The translations under genes and the position numbers were made by a program. A DNA stretch of 38,156 bases from Paracoccaceae bacterium (GTDB lineage Bacteria; Pseudomonadota; Alphaproteobacteria; Rhodobacterales; Rhodobacteraceae), in the NCBI GenBank assembly GCA_022824005.1, contig JAJEBG010000042.1, positions 1 through 38,156 of the forward strand, given 5' to 3'. Shown here piece by piece: positions 8,585-16,891 of the stretch; the stretch's first letter is position 1, and every line of letters starts with the position of its first letter. The notes under the pieces are model-generated. The model did not search any database and was not told the origin of the DNA. It saw only the letters and a program-made list of their open reading frames with translations.

Positions 8585-9625
8585 TCAACATGGATTGATG
8601 GGTGGTTGACCTACCAGCCAGCGGCGTACTTCCTCGGCGGCTTGATGGGCAGCAAAGCGCACAGTCTTACTAGTCGCACCGGCAATATGCGGAGTCAAGG
8701 TGACATTGGGCAGTCGTAGGAGCGGCCAATCGGGCGGCGGCGGTTCTACAGCAAATGTCTCAAGCATGGCACCGCGTAGATGTCCGCCCGCCAAGGCCTC
8801 ATAGAGCGCGTCGTAATCCATCAGCGGGCCGCGCGCCGTGTTTATTAGAGTTGCCCCGACTTTCATCTTGGCTAACGCTTCTTTGTTGATCATCCCCCGG
8901 GTCTCACGGGTCACGCGCGGGTGCAATGTCACAATATCAGATTGTGATAACAGATTCTCAAAAGGTGCCATTGTCACGCCGTCCGCAAGATCAGGCGGCG
9001 CCAAATGAACATATGGATCATGAACGAGGATGCGACATCCAAACATTTTGAGATAATGCACCACGCGAGCTCCGACCTCGCCATACCCGATGACTCCCAC
9101 CGTCAACTCCGATAACTCGTCACCAACTTGATCGGAACGGTAGAGATCACCTCTGTATTTGCCTTTCCGCAGTGCTTCGTGACCGCGCGTGATGTTGCGG
9201 GTTTCAGAAAGGATGGCACCGATGGTGAACTCGGCCACCGCGGAGGCATTCCGCCCCGGTGTATTGACCACTTTGACATCGTGGGCGCGCGCCGCCGCCA
9301 AATCGATATTGACAGGCCCCCCACGCGTAACAACAACCAACTCAAGTTGCGGCATTGACGCGAGCATTGACGCCGAAAGCGGGGCGAGATGAGTAATTAG
9401 GACCGGCGCCTTGCCGATATGCGCCATCACGTCGCACGGCGTGCCCATATATTCTTTGAGCCCTTCAAAGCCAGCCTCCTTATAGCCATGCTCCATTGGC
9501 TCGTCTGGCCAAGCGAGCTCCATTGAGCGGCACGACACGGCTGGCCCACATAAGTCGTTCAGAGCCGCTATAAATGCGCTGGGCCGCATAAAGCGGTCGC
9601 CAATAATGGCCACTTCTCTGTTCAT
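8585..9625 (-). CDS. D-isomer-specific 2-hydroxyacid dehydrogenase (SerA/PdxB-like)
   Basis: About 346 residues with the NAD-binding Rossmann core TVGVIGYGEVGARVV and the catalytic triad of the family: Arg in NTARGPLMD, Glu in FAVEPP and His in LTPHIAG. The ACT/regulatory C-terminus of long SerA enzymes is absent. It oxidises a D-2-hydroxyacid, or reduces a 2-keto acid, with NAD(H); the substrate is unknown. It lies between eryA and the GlpD/EryB gene. A dehydrogenase of this family is, to my recollection, also found in rhizobial erythritol loci, so a C4 sugar-acid phosphate is a candidate substrate. I chose ATG 9625 because it overlaps the eryA stop as ATGA; an upstream extension to 9661 is unlikely. 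Confidence 0.8.
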   Translation of the reverse strand: MNREVAIIGDRFMRPSAFIAALNDLCGPAVSCRSMELAWPDEPMEHGYKEAGFEGLKEYMGTPCDVMAHIGKAPVLITHLAPLSASMLASMPQLELVVVTRGGPVNIDLAAARAHDVKVVNTPGRNASAVAEFTIGAILSETRNITRGHEALRKGKYRGDLYRSDQVGDELSELTVGVIGYGEVGARVVHYLKMFGCRILVHDPYVHLAPPDLADGVTMAPFENLLSQSDIVTLHPRVTRETRGMINKEALAKMKVGATLINTARGPLMDYDALYEALAGGHLRGAMLETFAVEPPPPDWPLLRLPNVTLTPHIAGATSKTVRFAAHQAAEEVRRWLVGQPPINPC

Positions 9626-11181
9626 GGCAGCGCGGCTCTCATTTGTGCCTGCGTTCTCCAAATCGCCGGCATGGCTTGGCGAGTATCAATATAAGCTTTG
9701 AAGAGGTGATTGTATGAGGCCGTGAGCGAGGCATCAGGTGGCAAAGAGTCTTGAAGGCGAGGCGTCAGCCATGCCTCCGAGCAAGAAGCAATATCCGGGT
9801 AAATCCCCTGCTGCACGGCGGCCAACATAACCGCGCCTGCGGCTCCGGCCTCCGCTTGGTCAACACCGCGCACTGGCACGCCGAGCGCATCAGCGAGTAT
9901 TTTTTTCATCGCCAGCGAGCGGGCCGCGCCGCCCGTCAATCGTATCTCTGGTGGAATCGGTCCCATGGCGGTGTAACAATCCCGAGTCGCGAGGGCGAGA
10001 CCATCATAGATGGAGCGAGCCATGTCAATCCAACGGACCTTCTGGTCAAGCCCGGTGAACGAAGCTCGGGCGACCGGTTCTGTGAAAGGGCCTCTCTCTC
10101 CAGCGTGGGAGATATAGGGGTGAAAAAGGAGCGAGCGGGGCTTGGTCGCCAATACTTGTTCGTCGAGCCCGTCAAGCAAATCGCGACGGGTGCGAGAAAT
10201 CCCTTGGCTGGCCAGCAAATCGCAACCGAGTTCAAGCCACCAATCCAGATTAATCGTGGCCACCATATTGGTCTGAATTTGGAGATATGAGGAACTAGGA
10301 AAGGTCATCGTATAACCGCTCCTCTCGGCGTTTAGCTTCACCGCATCGGCACTGGGAACCCTAATGATATGCATGCCGGTGGAGCCAAGAATGGTCAGGC
10401 CAGGACGAATTTCTGGATCATAAATCCCGGCCCCGAGGGCGGAACATGCCACATCGACATAGCCCAATATGACAGGCAATCCTTGTGGCAAGCCGGTCGT
10501 CCGTGCGGCACTGGCCGTCAACGGGTGTGAATCTTTACTGCCATCAACGATCGGCGGCAACAGACGGCGCACTCCCCCTAGTCCCATGGCCTCTATCACC
10601 ACGTCGGAATAATCACGGGTTCGAAAATCACCAAAAGTAAAGACCGACTCGCTCGGATCACCGGCGCGCACACCGGTGAGGCAAAAATACAACCAATCCT
10701 TACAGTGAAAGGCGGTCTCAGCTTGGTCAAGAAGTTCCGGCGCATGCCGTTGCATCCACCGCAAATGCGTTCGCATCTGACAGACATTAACGCCGGTTCC
10801 CGTTTGCCGATAAATCTCGTCAATACCATCTGACTCGGCTATTTGCTGCGCCTCGGTCGAGGCCCGGGCATCAAGCCAGAGCCAGCCATCGTGCACGGGC
10901 TCTCCATCAGCATCAGCGAGCCAAGTGCCATCCCCCTGGCCGGTCACCGACAATGCGACCGCTCGGTCAGCCAAATTCTCAATCTTTTCAGAAAGTTCAG
11001 CAACCACTTCAGCCGCATCAGACCAAGTGCGTCGCATGTCCTGTTCAACGCCCCCATTATCGAGTGTGTGATAAAGATTGGGCCGCGTGGCAACGGCCAT
11101 TTGTTGCCCCGCCGTATCAAAGGCCACCGCCTTGATCACTGAAGTGCCGGCATCAATCCCTATCAGAAGGTCCTGTCTCAT
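9622..11181 (-). CDS. eryA: FGGY-family carbohydrate kinase, erythritol kinase type
   Basis: A 519-residue FGGY kinase. The N-terminal phosphate-binding loop is IGIDAGTSVIKAVAFD (about 7-22). It is followed by SVTGQGDGTWL, WLDARAS, HCKDWLYFCLTG and FTFGDFRTRDYSD, all closely resembling erythritol kinase EryA of Brucella and rhizobia. The C-terminal ATPase motif is RLTGGAARS. It would phosphorylate an imported tetritol or related polyol in the cytoplasm. It overlaps the upstream ABC ATPase gene by ATGA (11178-11181) and the downstream dehydrogenase by ATGA, so it is translationally linked to the importer. eryC and the rpiB/tpiA-like isomerases of classical ery operons are not seen in this window. 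Confidence 0.8.
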   Translation of the reverse strand: MRQDLLIGIDAGTSVIKAVAFDTAGQQMAVATRPNLYHTLDNGGVEQDMRRTWSDAAEVVAELSEKIENLADRAVALSVTGQGDGTWLADADGEPVHDGWLWLDARASTEAQQIAESDGIDEIYRQTGTGVNVCQMRTHLRWMQRHAPELLDQAETAFHCKDWLYFCLTGVRAGDPSESVFTFGDFRTRDYSDVVIEAMGLGGVRRLLPPIVDGSKDSHPLTASAARTTGLPQGLPVILGYVDVACSALGAGIYDPEIRPGLTILGSTGMHIIRVPSADAVKLNAERSGYTMTFPSSSYLQIQTNMVATINLDWWLELGCDLLASQGISRTRRDLLDGLDEQVLATKPRSLLFHPYISHAGERGPFTEPVARASFTGLDQKVRWIDMARSIYDGLALATRDCYTAMGPIPPEIRLTGGAARSLAMKKILADALGVPVRGVDQAEAGAAGAVMLAAVQQGIYPDIASCSEAWLTPRLQDSLPPDASLTASYNHLFKAYIDTRQAMPAIWRTQAQMRAALP

Positions 11182-12305
11182 GCCGGTTTTCCACCATGGC
11201 TGATCGCTGACCCGTCGCGCGTATCAAATATGTGCAAATCAGTGACGGGAAATTCGATGCAAACGGTCTCTCCCTCTTTTGTCGACACTCGGTCGTGGGA
11301 CACTGATATGACACTACCGGCCGCAAAGCGGGCGGCCACATGAGATTGGTCACCCAACCATTGGTTGGCATAAACTTCGGCCGAGACTCCCACATCACTT
11401 AGACGCACAGCGTAAGGACGCACACCCAGTGTGACTTTACGCACATTCAGCAATTGGTCACGAAGATCGGCTGAAAACGCCGACTCTGGAAATCTCAAAA
11501 CCACATCGGTGCCTAGATGGAACTTCAAAAATTGATCATTGAGTTCGACCTCGGAATGGAAGATATTCATCGGGGGCTCGCCGATGAATGTGCCGGTGAA
11601 AAGGTTGGCAGGGCGCGCCTTAATTGTTTCAGGTGTGTCAAATTGTTGCAGGTTGCCATCTTCCATCACCGCGATACGATCGGCGAGGGCATTCGCTTCA
11701 GTCTGGTCATGTGTGACAAGTATAGCGGTCAGTTGGCGTTCCTTGATGAAGTGTTTGATACGGCCGCGAAGCACCGCCCGAAGTTGCGGTTCAAGTTGCC
11801 CCATGGGTTCATCAAGCAGGTGCAGGTCGGCGCGCCGAATCAAGGCCCGCCCGAGACTGGCTCTCTGTTGCTGACCGGCTGAGATGGAGGATGGATATTT
11901 GTTGAGAATATTCTCAATCTCAAGGAGACGGGCAATAGAATTGACCTGTTCATCCAATTCAACTCGACCGACCCCTTGCGACTTCAAGGCAAGGGCCATG
12001 TTTTCATGCACCGTCAGAGGAGGATAGAGCGAGTATCCTTCAAAGGCCATAGCCACATTTCGTTTGGCGGGTGGAAGTGTGTGGATGGCTCGCCCCTTCA
12101 ACTCAATGGCACCGTTTGTGACCGTTTCAAAGCCGGCGATCATCCGCAGCATAGAAGTCTTGCCACATCCTGATGAACCCAACAGGGCGACAATTTGACC
12201 ATCTTGGACATCAAGGCTGAAATGGCGAACCGCATGGACAGGGTCACGGCGCAGCGGACGGTAGGTCTTGCTGACCGAGTCGAGTTTAAGTAGCACGTTA
12301 CTCAT
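11178..12305 (-). CDS. Polyol ABC importer ATPase subunit A (MalK/UgpC type), importer 1
   Basis: A 375-residue ABC ATPase with a MalK-type C-terminal regulatory OB domain (LGVRPYAVRLSD). Walker A is LGSSGCGKTS, Walker B is LHLLDEP and the H-switch is VTHD. Departures from consensus are a Q-loop MAFEGYSLYP with Glu in place of Gln, signature ISAGQ instead of LSGGQ, and D-loop GQLEP instead of SNLDA. It energises uptake together with the second ATPase encoded immediately upstream. ATGA overlaps join it to both neighbours. The substitutions suggest a specialised half of an asymmetric heterodimer rather than a dead gene, since the reading frame and C-domain are intact. Confidence 0.88.
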   Translation of the reverse strand: MSNVLLKLDSVSKTYRPLRRDPVHAVRHFSLDVQDGQIVALLGSSGCGKTSMLRMIAGFETVTNGAIELKGRAIHTLPPAKRNVAMAFEGYSLYPPLTVHENMALALKSQGVGRVELDEQVNSIARLLEIENILNKYPSSISAGQQQRASLGRALIRRADLHLLDEPMGQLEPQLRAVLRGRIKHFIKERQLTAILVTHDQTEANALADRIAVMEDGNLQQFDTPETIKARPANLFTGTFIGEPPMNIFHSEVELNDQFLKFHLGTDVVLRFPESAFSADLRDQLLNVRKVTLGVRPYAVRLSDVGVSAEVYANQWLGDQSHVAARFAAGSVISVSHDRVSTKEGETVCIEFPVTDLHIFDTRDGSAISHGGKPA

Positions 12306-13411
12306 TCGGATCGTTTCTCGTTCGAATGACTGTTGTCCATCCGCAATCCGCTCTTAGAATCAAAGAACAATATTTTACGACTATTGAAGACATAACCCGC
12401 CGAATCTTGACCATGAATAGCTGTGCCAGCCGGTCGTGAGGCCAGAAGTTCTTGTCCCAACGGAGTGACGGCCAGGGTGACGGTTTTTTCATTGAGGGGC
12501 GTTTCGGCCTCAATATTCACGGGCAATGCGTTGGGCACATCAGCTTTGGTGATGGTGAAATCCTCTGGGCGGATGCCGAGGGTACATGGAACTCCCACCG
12601 CCTTTTCGGGGAGAAAATCGAGGGCAATTCTCTGATCGGATAGATCAAAAAAGGCCCCCCGTTCATCGCAATCAGGAACGACGTCAAGGAGGTTGATCAC
12701 CGGATCCCCAAAGAGTTTCGCAATGGCAATATTGGAGGGCGACAAGTAGATGTCCTCGGCGGTGCCGATCTGGGCAATTCGTCCCTCTTCCAAGACGGCG
12801 ATACGATTGCCCAAAGCCATCGCCTCTTTGTAATCTTGCGTGACATAGATGACTGTTGCCTCACGGCCTGCAAGGAGACGGGGAAGTTCGAGGCGCATCT
12901 CAAAGCGGAGTTTGGCATCGACATTCCTTAATGGGTCGTCAAGTAACAGCAGACCGGGTTCTGCGGCCAACGCTCTGGCTAAAGCGGTTCGCTGTTTTTG
13001 ACCGTTTGACAACTCTCGCGGCGCATGTGCCAGAACATGATCAATCTTCAAGAGTCGGGCAATGGCTCTCACACTCTCTTCTAGCTTTGTCGGCTCGCTT
13101 TTGCGAGCTCGCAACGGAGAGGCGATATTTTCGAACGCATTCATATGGGGAAACAGCGCGAAGTTCTGAAACGCCATACCTACACCACGCGCCTCGGGCG
13201 GTGTGGCTGTCACATTGTGACCATCAATCCAAATGGTTCCCGAGTCTTGATCAACGGCACCGGCGATGCACCGCAGAAGGACAGTCTTGCCGGCACCAGA
13301 GGGGCCAAAAAGAACGAGGGTTTCTCCTTTGTCCACGTCGAATGAGACTTCGTCCAAAACTATCTGATCTTTGAAAGTCTTGGACAATCCCTCGATTGCT
13401 AATCCGTTCAT
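12302..13411 (-). CDS. Polyol ABC importer ATPase subunit B with degenerate catalytic residues, importer 1
   Basis: About 369 residues, MalK/UgpC type. Walker A is FGPSGAGKTV and the Q-loop MAFQNFALFP is normal. The signature is LSNGQ. Walker B ends LLLLDDP, so the catalytic Glu is Asp (12935-12937). The H-switch is VTQD, with Gln replacing His (12837-12839). The C-terminal domain contains LGIRPEDF. I chose ATG 13411 because it forms an ATGA overlap with the permease stop; a longer reading frame to 13618 merely runs antiparallel-frame through the permease gene. It pairs with subunit A. The E-to-D and H-to-Q pair matches degenerate sites known in heterodimeric ABC exporters. Confidence 0.85.
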   Translation of the reverse strand: MNGLAIEGLSKTFKDQIVLDEVSFDVDKGETLVLFGPSGAGKTVLLRCIAGAVDQDSGTIWIDGHNVTATPPEARGVGMAFQNFALFPHMNAFENIASPLRARKSEPTKLEESVRAIARLLKIDHVLAHAPRELSNGQKQRTALARALAAEPGLLLLDDPLRNVDAKLRFEMRLELPRLLAGREATVIYVTQDYKEAMALGNRIAVLEEGRIAQIGTAEDIYLSPSNIAIAKLFGDPVINLLDVVPDCDERGAFFDLSDQRIALDFLPEKAVGVPCTLGIRPEDFTITKADVPNALPVNIEAETPLNEKTVTLAVTPLGQELLASRPAGTAIHGQDSAGYVFNSRKILFFDSKSGLRMDNSHSNEKRSE

Positions 13412-14265
13412 CCCTTCACCGCCCCAAGAGACAAACCTTCGACCAGATATCGCTGGGCATACAAGGCCAGCATAAGAGTCGGCGCAATGGAGAGAACAAC
13501 CGCCGCGGCGATTTGCCCGTATTGGATGCCGCTCGCCGTCACAAATGCCAGCGCCCCGACGGTCACGGGTTGTTTGTCGGCACTCGCTAGAACCAAGGCA
13601 AAAATAAAATTGTTCCAAGCGAAAATGAATGCCAGAAGACCCGCAGCCGCAATCCCCGGCATGGCAAGCGGAAGGGCGATTTTACGGAAGGTGGCGAACC
13701 AACCATGTCCGGCGGTGCGGTAGGCATGTTCAATATCGGCTGGGATATCCTCAAAATAGCCTCGGACAATCCACAGGATTAAGGGTAGGCAAATCAGTTG
13801 ATAAACCCAGATCAAACCGAAATAGGTATCAGCGATACCTAAAGCCTGAAAATAAGTGGTTAATGGCAATAGCACGAGCAGTGGCGGCGCGAAGCGAAAA
13901 CTCAAGAGGGTGAAAGCAATATCTTCAGAGCCACGGAACTTATGACGCGCAAAAGCATAAGCTGCGGGCACACCTAGCAATAGAGCGACCGCGACTGAGC
14001 CGACTGAAAGTATAATTGAATTGCCTAAATTGCCAAGAAACTTGATATCCATACTGGCCACATTAGAATCGAGCCGGCCAGCAAATATGGCCTCATAATT
14101 GCTGATTGTCGGCACAAACGCCATTGATGGAGGGGAGCGCAAAATCGTTTCGTTGGTTTGGAAACTCATGAGGACAATCCAGAAGATTGGAAACATAAAG
14201 AACAGCACGATCACCGCTATGGCCAATCCCCTCAGCCATGTCTCAAGCACAGTGTGGTGTCGCAT
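13408..14265 (-). CDS. Polyol ABC importer permease (MalG type), importer 1
   Basis: A 285-residue inner-membrane protein with about six hydrophobic segments, the first being LAIAVIVLFFMFPIFWIVLMS. The EAA coupling loop is EHAYRTAGHGWFATFRKIALPLAMPG (seen as EHAYRTAGHGW followed by KIALPLAMPG), which docks on the ATPases. The C-terminus LVEGLSLGAVKG is the hallmark ending of MalG-like carbohydrate permeases. It starts 3 bp after the partner permease and overlaps the ATPase B start by ATGA. Confidence 0.9.
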   Translation of the reverse strand: MRHHTVLETWLRGLAIAVIVLFFMFPIFWIVLMSFQTNETILRSPPSMAFVPTISNYEAIFAGRLDSNVASMDIKFLGNLGNSIILSVGSVAVALLLGVPAAYAFARHKFRGSEDIAFTLLSFRFAPPLLVLLPLTTYFQALGIADTYFGLIWVYQLICLPLILWIVRGYFEDIPADIEHAYRTAGHGWFATFRKIALPLAMPGIAAAGLLAFIFAWNNFIFALVLASADKQPVTVGALAFVTASGIQYGQIAAAVVLSIAPTLMLALYAQRYLVEGLSLGAVKG

Positions 14266-14268
14266 AAC

Positions 14269-15186
14269 TCAGATCTCCCCACGTGCGCGTTCGCGAAGGC
14301 GTAACCAATTCTTAATGAAAAGATTGGACAGAACAAATGTGATGGCCCAGAGAATGATTAGCAAAGCAGTGGAGCGTCCAATATTGGTGGATTGGAAAAA
14401 GTTCAAATAAGCTTCAACCTGGAAGACCATCAAGGTATCGCCAGGTCCCCCCTGGGTTAGCGCGTAGATAATATCGAACTGCTGGATTGAATCGAGAAGT
14501 CTGAAAAGCGAGGCGGTCAAAACGTAAGGCATCAGCATGGGCAGAGTAATTCGCCAGAACTGCTGCCATCTTGGCACCCCGTCGAGCGCCGCGGCTTCGA
14601 AAGGCTGGGTCGGCAGTGATCGGAGCCCGGCGAGAAGTAAAATCATCATAAACGGGGTATACACCCAGATATCCACCATCAGAACAGTCAACAGCGCGGT
14701 CGACGGATCGGAACCCCAGCGAAAATTTTCGAAACCCAGAACCTGCATGAAATAGCTGAGAATGCCAAAATTGGGGTTGGTCATGAGTTTGAACATCAAG
14801 GCCGCCAGCGCCGGGGCTGTCATCAATGGCATCAAAAGCATGACCGAAATAAAGTTGTTGAGGCGGGTTCGACGAACCAATAGAAGAGCCATTCCAAGGC
14901 CAAGCAGAAGTTCCAGAACAACAGTCAGACCGGCATAAACCAAACTGACCTGTAGCGTATTCCAGAAATCCGGGTCGCTGAGGAAGTTCACGTAATTCTC
15001 GCCCCAATTCATTCCCCGATTCCAAGGTTGAGAGAGGCGATAACGCTGTAGAGAATACCAGAGTGCTGTACCGAACGGAATCAGAATCCCAATACAGACC
15101 AGTAATGCTGGCAAGCTCAGCATGTATGGCAGTGCGCGGCGTGATATCTGCCAGCCGCGATATTGGAAAGGCTTTTGGTCGATCAT
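14269..15186 (-). CDS. Polyol ABC importer permease (MalF/UgpA type), importer 1
   Basis: A 305-residue MalF-like permease with about six transmembrane segments (first LPALLVCIGILIPFGTALWYSL). The EAA loop contains EAAALDGVPRWQQFWRITLP, followed by LTQGGPGD, a phrase typical of this family. It forms the heterodimeric channel with the MalG-type partner downstream. It begins 65 bp after the binding-protein stop; that gap is filled by a strong hairpin. Confidence 0.9.
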   Translation of the reverse strand: MIDQKPFQYRGWQISRRALPYMLSLPALLVCIGILIPFGTALWYSLQRYRLSQPWNRGMNWGENYVNFLSDPDFWNTLQVSLVYAGLTVVLELLLGLGMALLLVRRTRLNNFISVMLLMPLMTAPALAALMFKLMTNPNFGILSYFMQVLGFENFRWGSDPSTALLTVLMVDIWVYTPFMMILLLAGLRSLPTQPFEAAALDGVPRWQQFWRITLPMLMPYVLTASLFRLLDSIQQFDIIYALTQGGPGDTLMVFQVEAYLNFFQSTNIGRSTALLIILWAITFVLSNLFIKNWLRLRERARGEI

Positions 15187-15202
15187 TTTTTACTTGGAAG
15201 GT

Positions 15203-15232
15203 GGCTCCCCTCGGTCTCGACCGTGGGGAGCC
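15203..15232 (-). promoter_or_regulatory. Intra-operon hairpin after binding-protein gene, importer 1
   Basis: GGCTCCCC (15203-15210) pairs with GGGGAGCC (15225-15232). Inside it, after a T/T mismatch, CGGTC pairs with GACCG (15212-15216 with 15219-15223). No U-tract follows. It sits 20 bp after the binding-protein stop and 17 bp before the next gene, where such structures protect the abundant binding-protein mRNA and reduce read-through to the permeases. Confidence 0.7.
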
Positions 15233-15251
15233 TTGGTATTCGGATTAGACC

Positions 15252-16691
15252 TTAACCGAGGCCAGCATCCTTAAGTTGACGGTCAACGCTATCGGCGAGT
15301 TGATCAAGTCCCTCGGCGATAGGTACTTCCTTGGCCACCATCTTCTGCAACGTTGCCGCCCATTCTGTCGTCAGATCAAAGAAGAGTGGCTGGGCGGTAA
15401 ATTTAATTGCCGCTCCCGGTGCTGAAACGTCATGCATATCCACATAGCCAGGATAGTTCTTGGCAATGCGATCGCGGAACATCGGATCATCCCATACCGA
15501 CTGGCGGACAGGATTGACAAAATCCATTTGGCGTGCACCAAAAAGACCATGCTCAGTCCCTGATGCCCACTGCATGAAGTTCCAAGTGGCATCCAAATCT
15601 TTGGAGAACTTCGACATGGCTAGCGACCAAATCCAGATGTTTGGTGTTGGTGTTCCATTGCCGGATGCGGCAAACGGCGCGTAGGCCAGTTGACCCGCCA
15701 TCGCATTATCACCGCCATTCATGAAATAGCCAAGAATGTCAGCGTCATAAATCATCGCCGACTTTCCCGCGCCCAGATCTGTGCCCACCTGATACCATGT
15801 GTGGCTCGACCAGTCAGCGGCACCGGAATCCTGAATCATTTTCACCCATTTGGCATGAAACGCCTTGGAGCCATCCGTGTTCATGGCAGCGGATAACTTA
15901 CCGTCACTAGAGATATTCAAGTCTATTTCACCCAAATTGGCATAAGCCGACAGGAAGCCGGGGTGTATGGTGGCCCAACTGCGCGAGCCTCGCACACCGA
16001 TGCCATAAATGCCCTCATTTCCACTCTGCGCTTTGGCCGCCGCTTCAAGCAACTCGTCAAGACTAGTGGGTACATCAACGCCCGCCTTATCGAGCATACC
16101 TGCATTGTATGAGAGGTTATTCTGCTCATATCCCCACGGGATACACCATTGCATGGCATCGTCAGACCCAAGTTCACCTCCCGGGCGCCCATTCCACGCA
16201 CACGATTTGCGGACACCTTCAAGCATGTCGGTCCAATTGTAAGCTGGATTGGTCTTGTGGCTGTCCATGATCCATTCGTTATGATCAACAACCCAACCGG
16301 CTGGCCCATAGGTCCATGTCATATAGGCTCCCGTCATGAAGGCGTCATACTCACTAGAACGCGAAGAGAGCGCGGCCGTCACTTTGTCAAAATAAACATC
16401 TTCTGGAAAAATATCATAGCTGACATCCATACCCGTCAGTTGTTTGAAGTTGTCCAGATTGGCTAACATAGCGTCTGTATATGGATGTTTGTTGAGCAGG
16501 AGTTTGATACTCTTGCCAGAATGCTGCATCCAGTCAAAATCAGCTGCGATGGCTTGCGTCATCGCCATATTCAACAATGCACTCCCCCCCGTGGCGGTCA
16601 CCCCGAGGGCTCCGAGACCACGAATGAGCTCGCGGCGGTCCATCTGTCCACGCACAAAGGCGTCGACTAAACTTTTTTCTTTCTCATGCAT
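15252..16691 (-). CDS. Polyol ABC importer solute-binding protein with Tat-like signal, importer 1
   Basis: About 479 residues of the extracellular solute-binding protein family 1. The N-terminus has a twin-arginine-like motif (MDRRELIRGLGALG) and a hydrophobic stretch ending near AIAADF, suggesting Tat export. The mature part has typical SBP_bac_1 features (TAALSSRSSEYDAFMTGAYM, PWGYEQNNLSYN). The ATG at 16691 is preferred: GAGGAG lies about 7 nt upstream, and the alternative ATG at 16706 would overlap that ribosome-binding site. It captures a sugar or polyol in the periplasm; given eryA in the same operon, a tetritol or pentitol is plausible but unproven. Confidence 0.88.
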   Translation of the reverse strand: MHEKEKSLVDAFVRGQMDRRELIRGLGALGVTATGGSALLNMAMTQAIAADFDWMQHSGKSIKLLLNKHPYTDAMLANLDNFKQLTGMDVSYDIFPEDVYFDKVTAALSSRSSEYDAFMTGAYMTWTYGPAGWVVDHNEWIMDSHKTNPAYNWTDMLEGVRKSCAWNGRPGGELGSDDAMQWCIPWGYEQNNLSYNAGMLDKAGVDVPTSLDELLEAAAKAQSGNEGIYGIGVRGSRSWATIHPGFLSAYANLGEIDLNISSDGKLSAAMNTDGSKAFHAKWVKMIQDSGAADWSSHTWYQVGTDLGAGKSAMIYDADILGYFMNGGDNAMAGQLAYAPFAASGNGTPTPNIWIWSLAMSKFSKDLDATWNFMQWASGTEHGLFGARQMDFVNPVRQSVWDDPMFRDRIAKNYPGYVDMHDVSAPGAAIKFTAQPLFFDLTTEWAATLQKMVAKEVPIAEGLDQLADSVDRQLKDAGLG

Positions 16692-16814
16692 AACTTTTCT
16701 CCTCATCTATGCAGTTGAAATTGGCTTTGTGGCCAAGTGATGATCCTGAAGACGCACCTCGCGCCTCGCAGCCCATCTCAAGGGTTGACCTCGTGAGTTT
16801 CCTTGATCTGGCTG

Positions 16815-16834
16815 CATGCCCAAGATCTGGCATG
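16815..16834. promoter_or_regulatory. Inverted repeat in the kinase-SBP intergenic gap
   Basis: Perfect 6-bp arms CATGCC and GGCATG separated by 8 bp, in the roughly 200-bp gap between the FGGY kinase stop and the binding-protein start on the minus strand. The gap is long for this otherwise tightly packed operon, so a secondary promoter, operator or attenuator is plausible. No clear -35/-10 pair was identified. Confidence 0.3.
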
Positions 16835-16891
16835 TTTGTGGAAAGGAAATGTCGATGGTTAGCTGAAAAAACGTGTGCATTCTTGTTCCCT

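Noticed and set aside
12302-13618. Extended N-terminus (69 extra codons) for the importer 1 ATPase B
   Set aside because: The extension runs inside the permease gene in another frame; the ATGA overlap at 13411 and the family-typical N-terminus fix the start.
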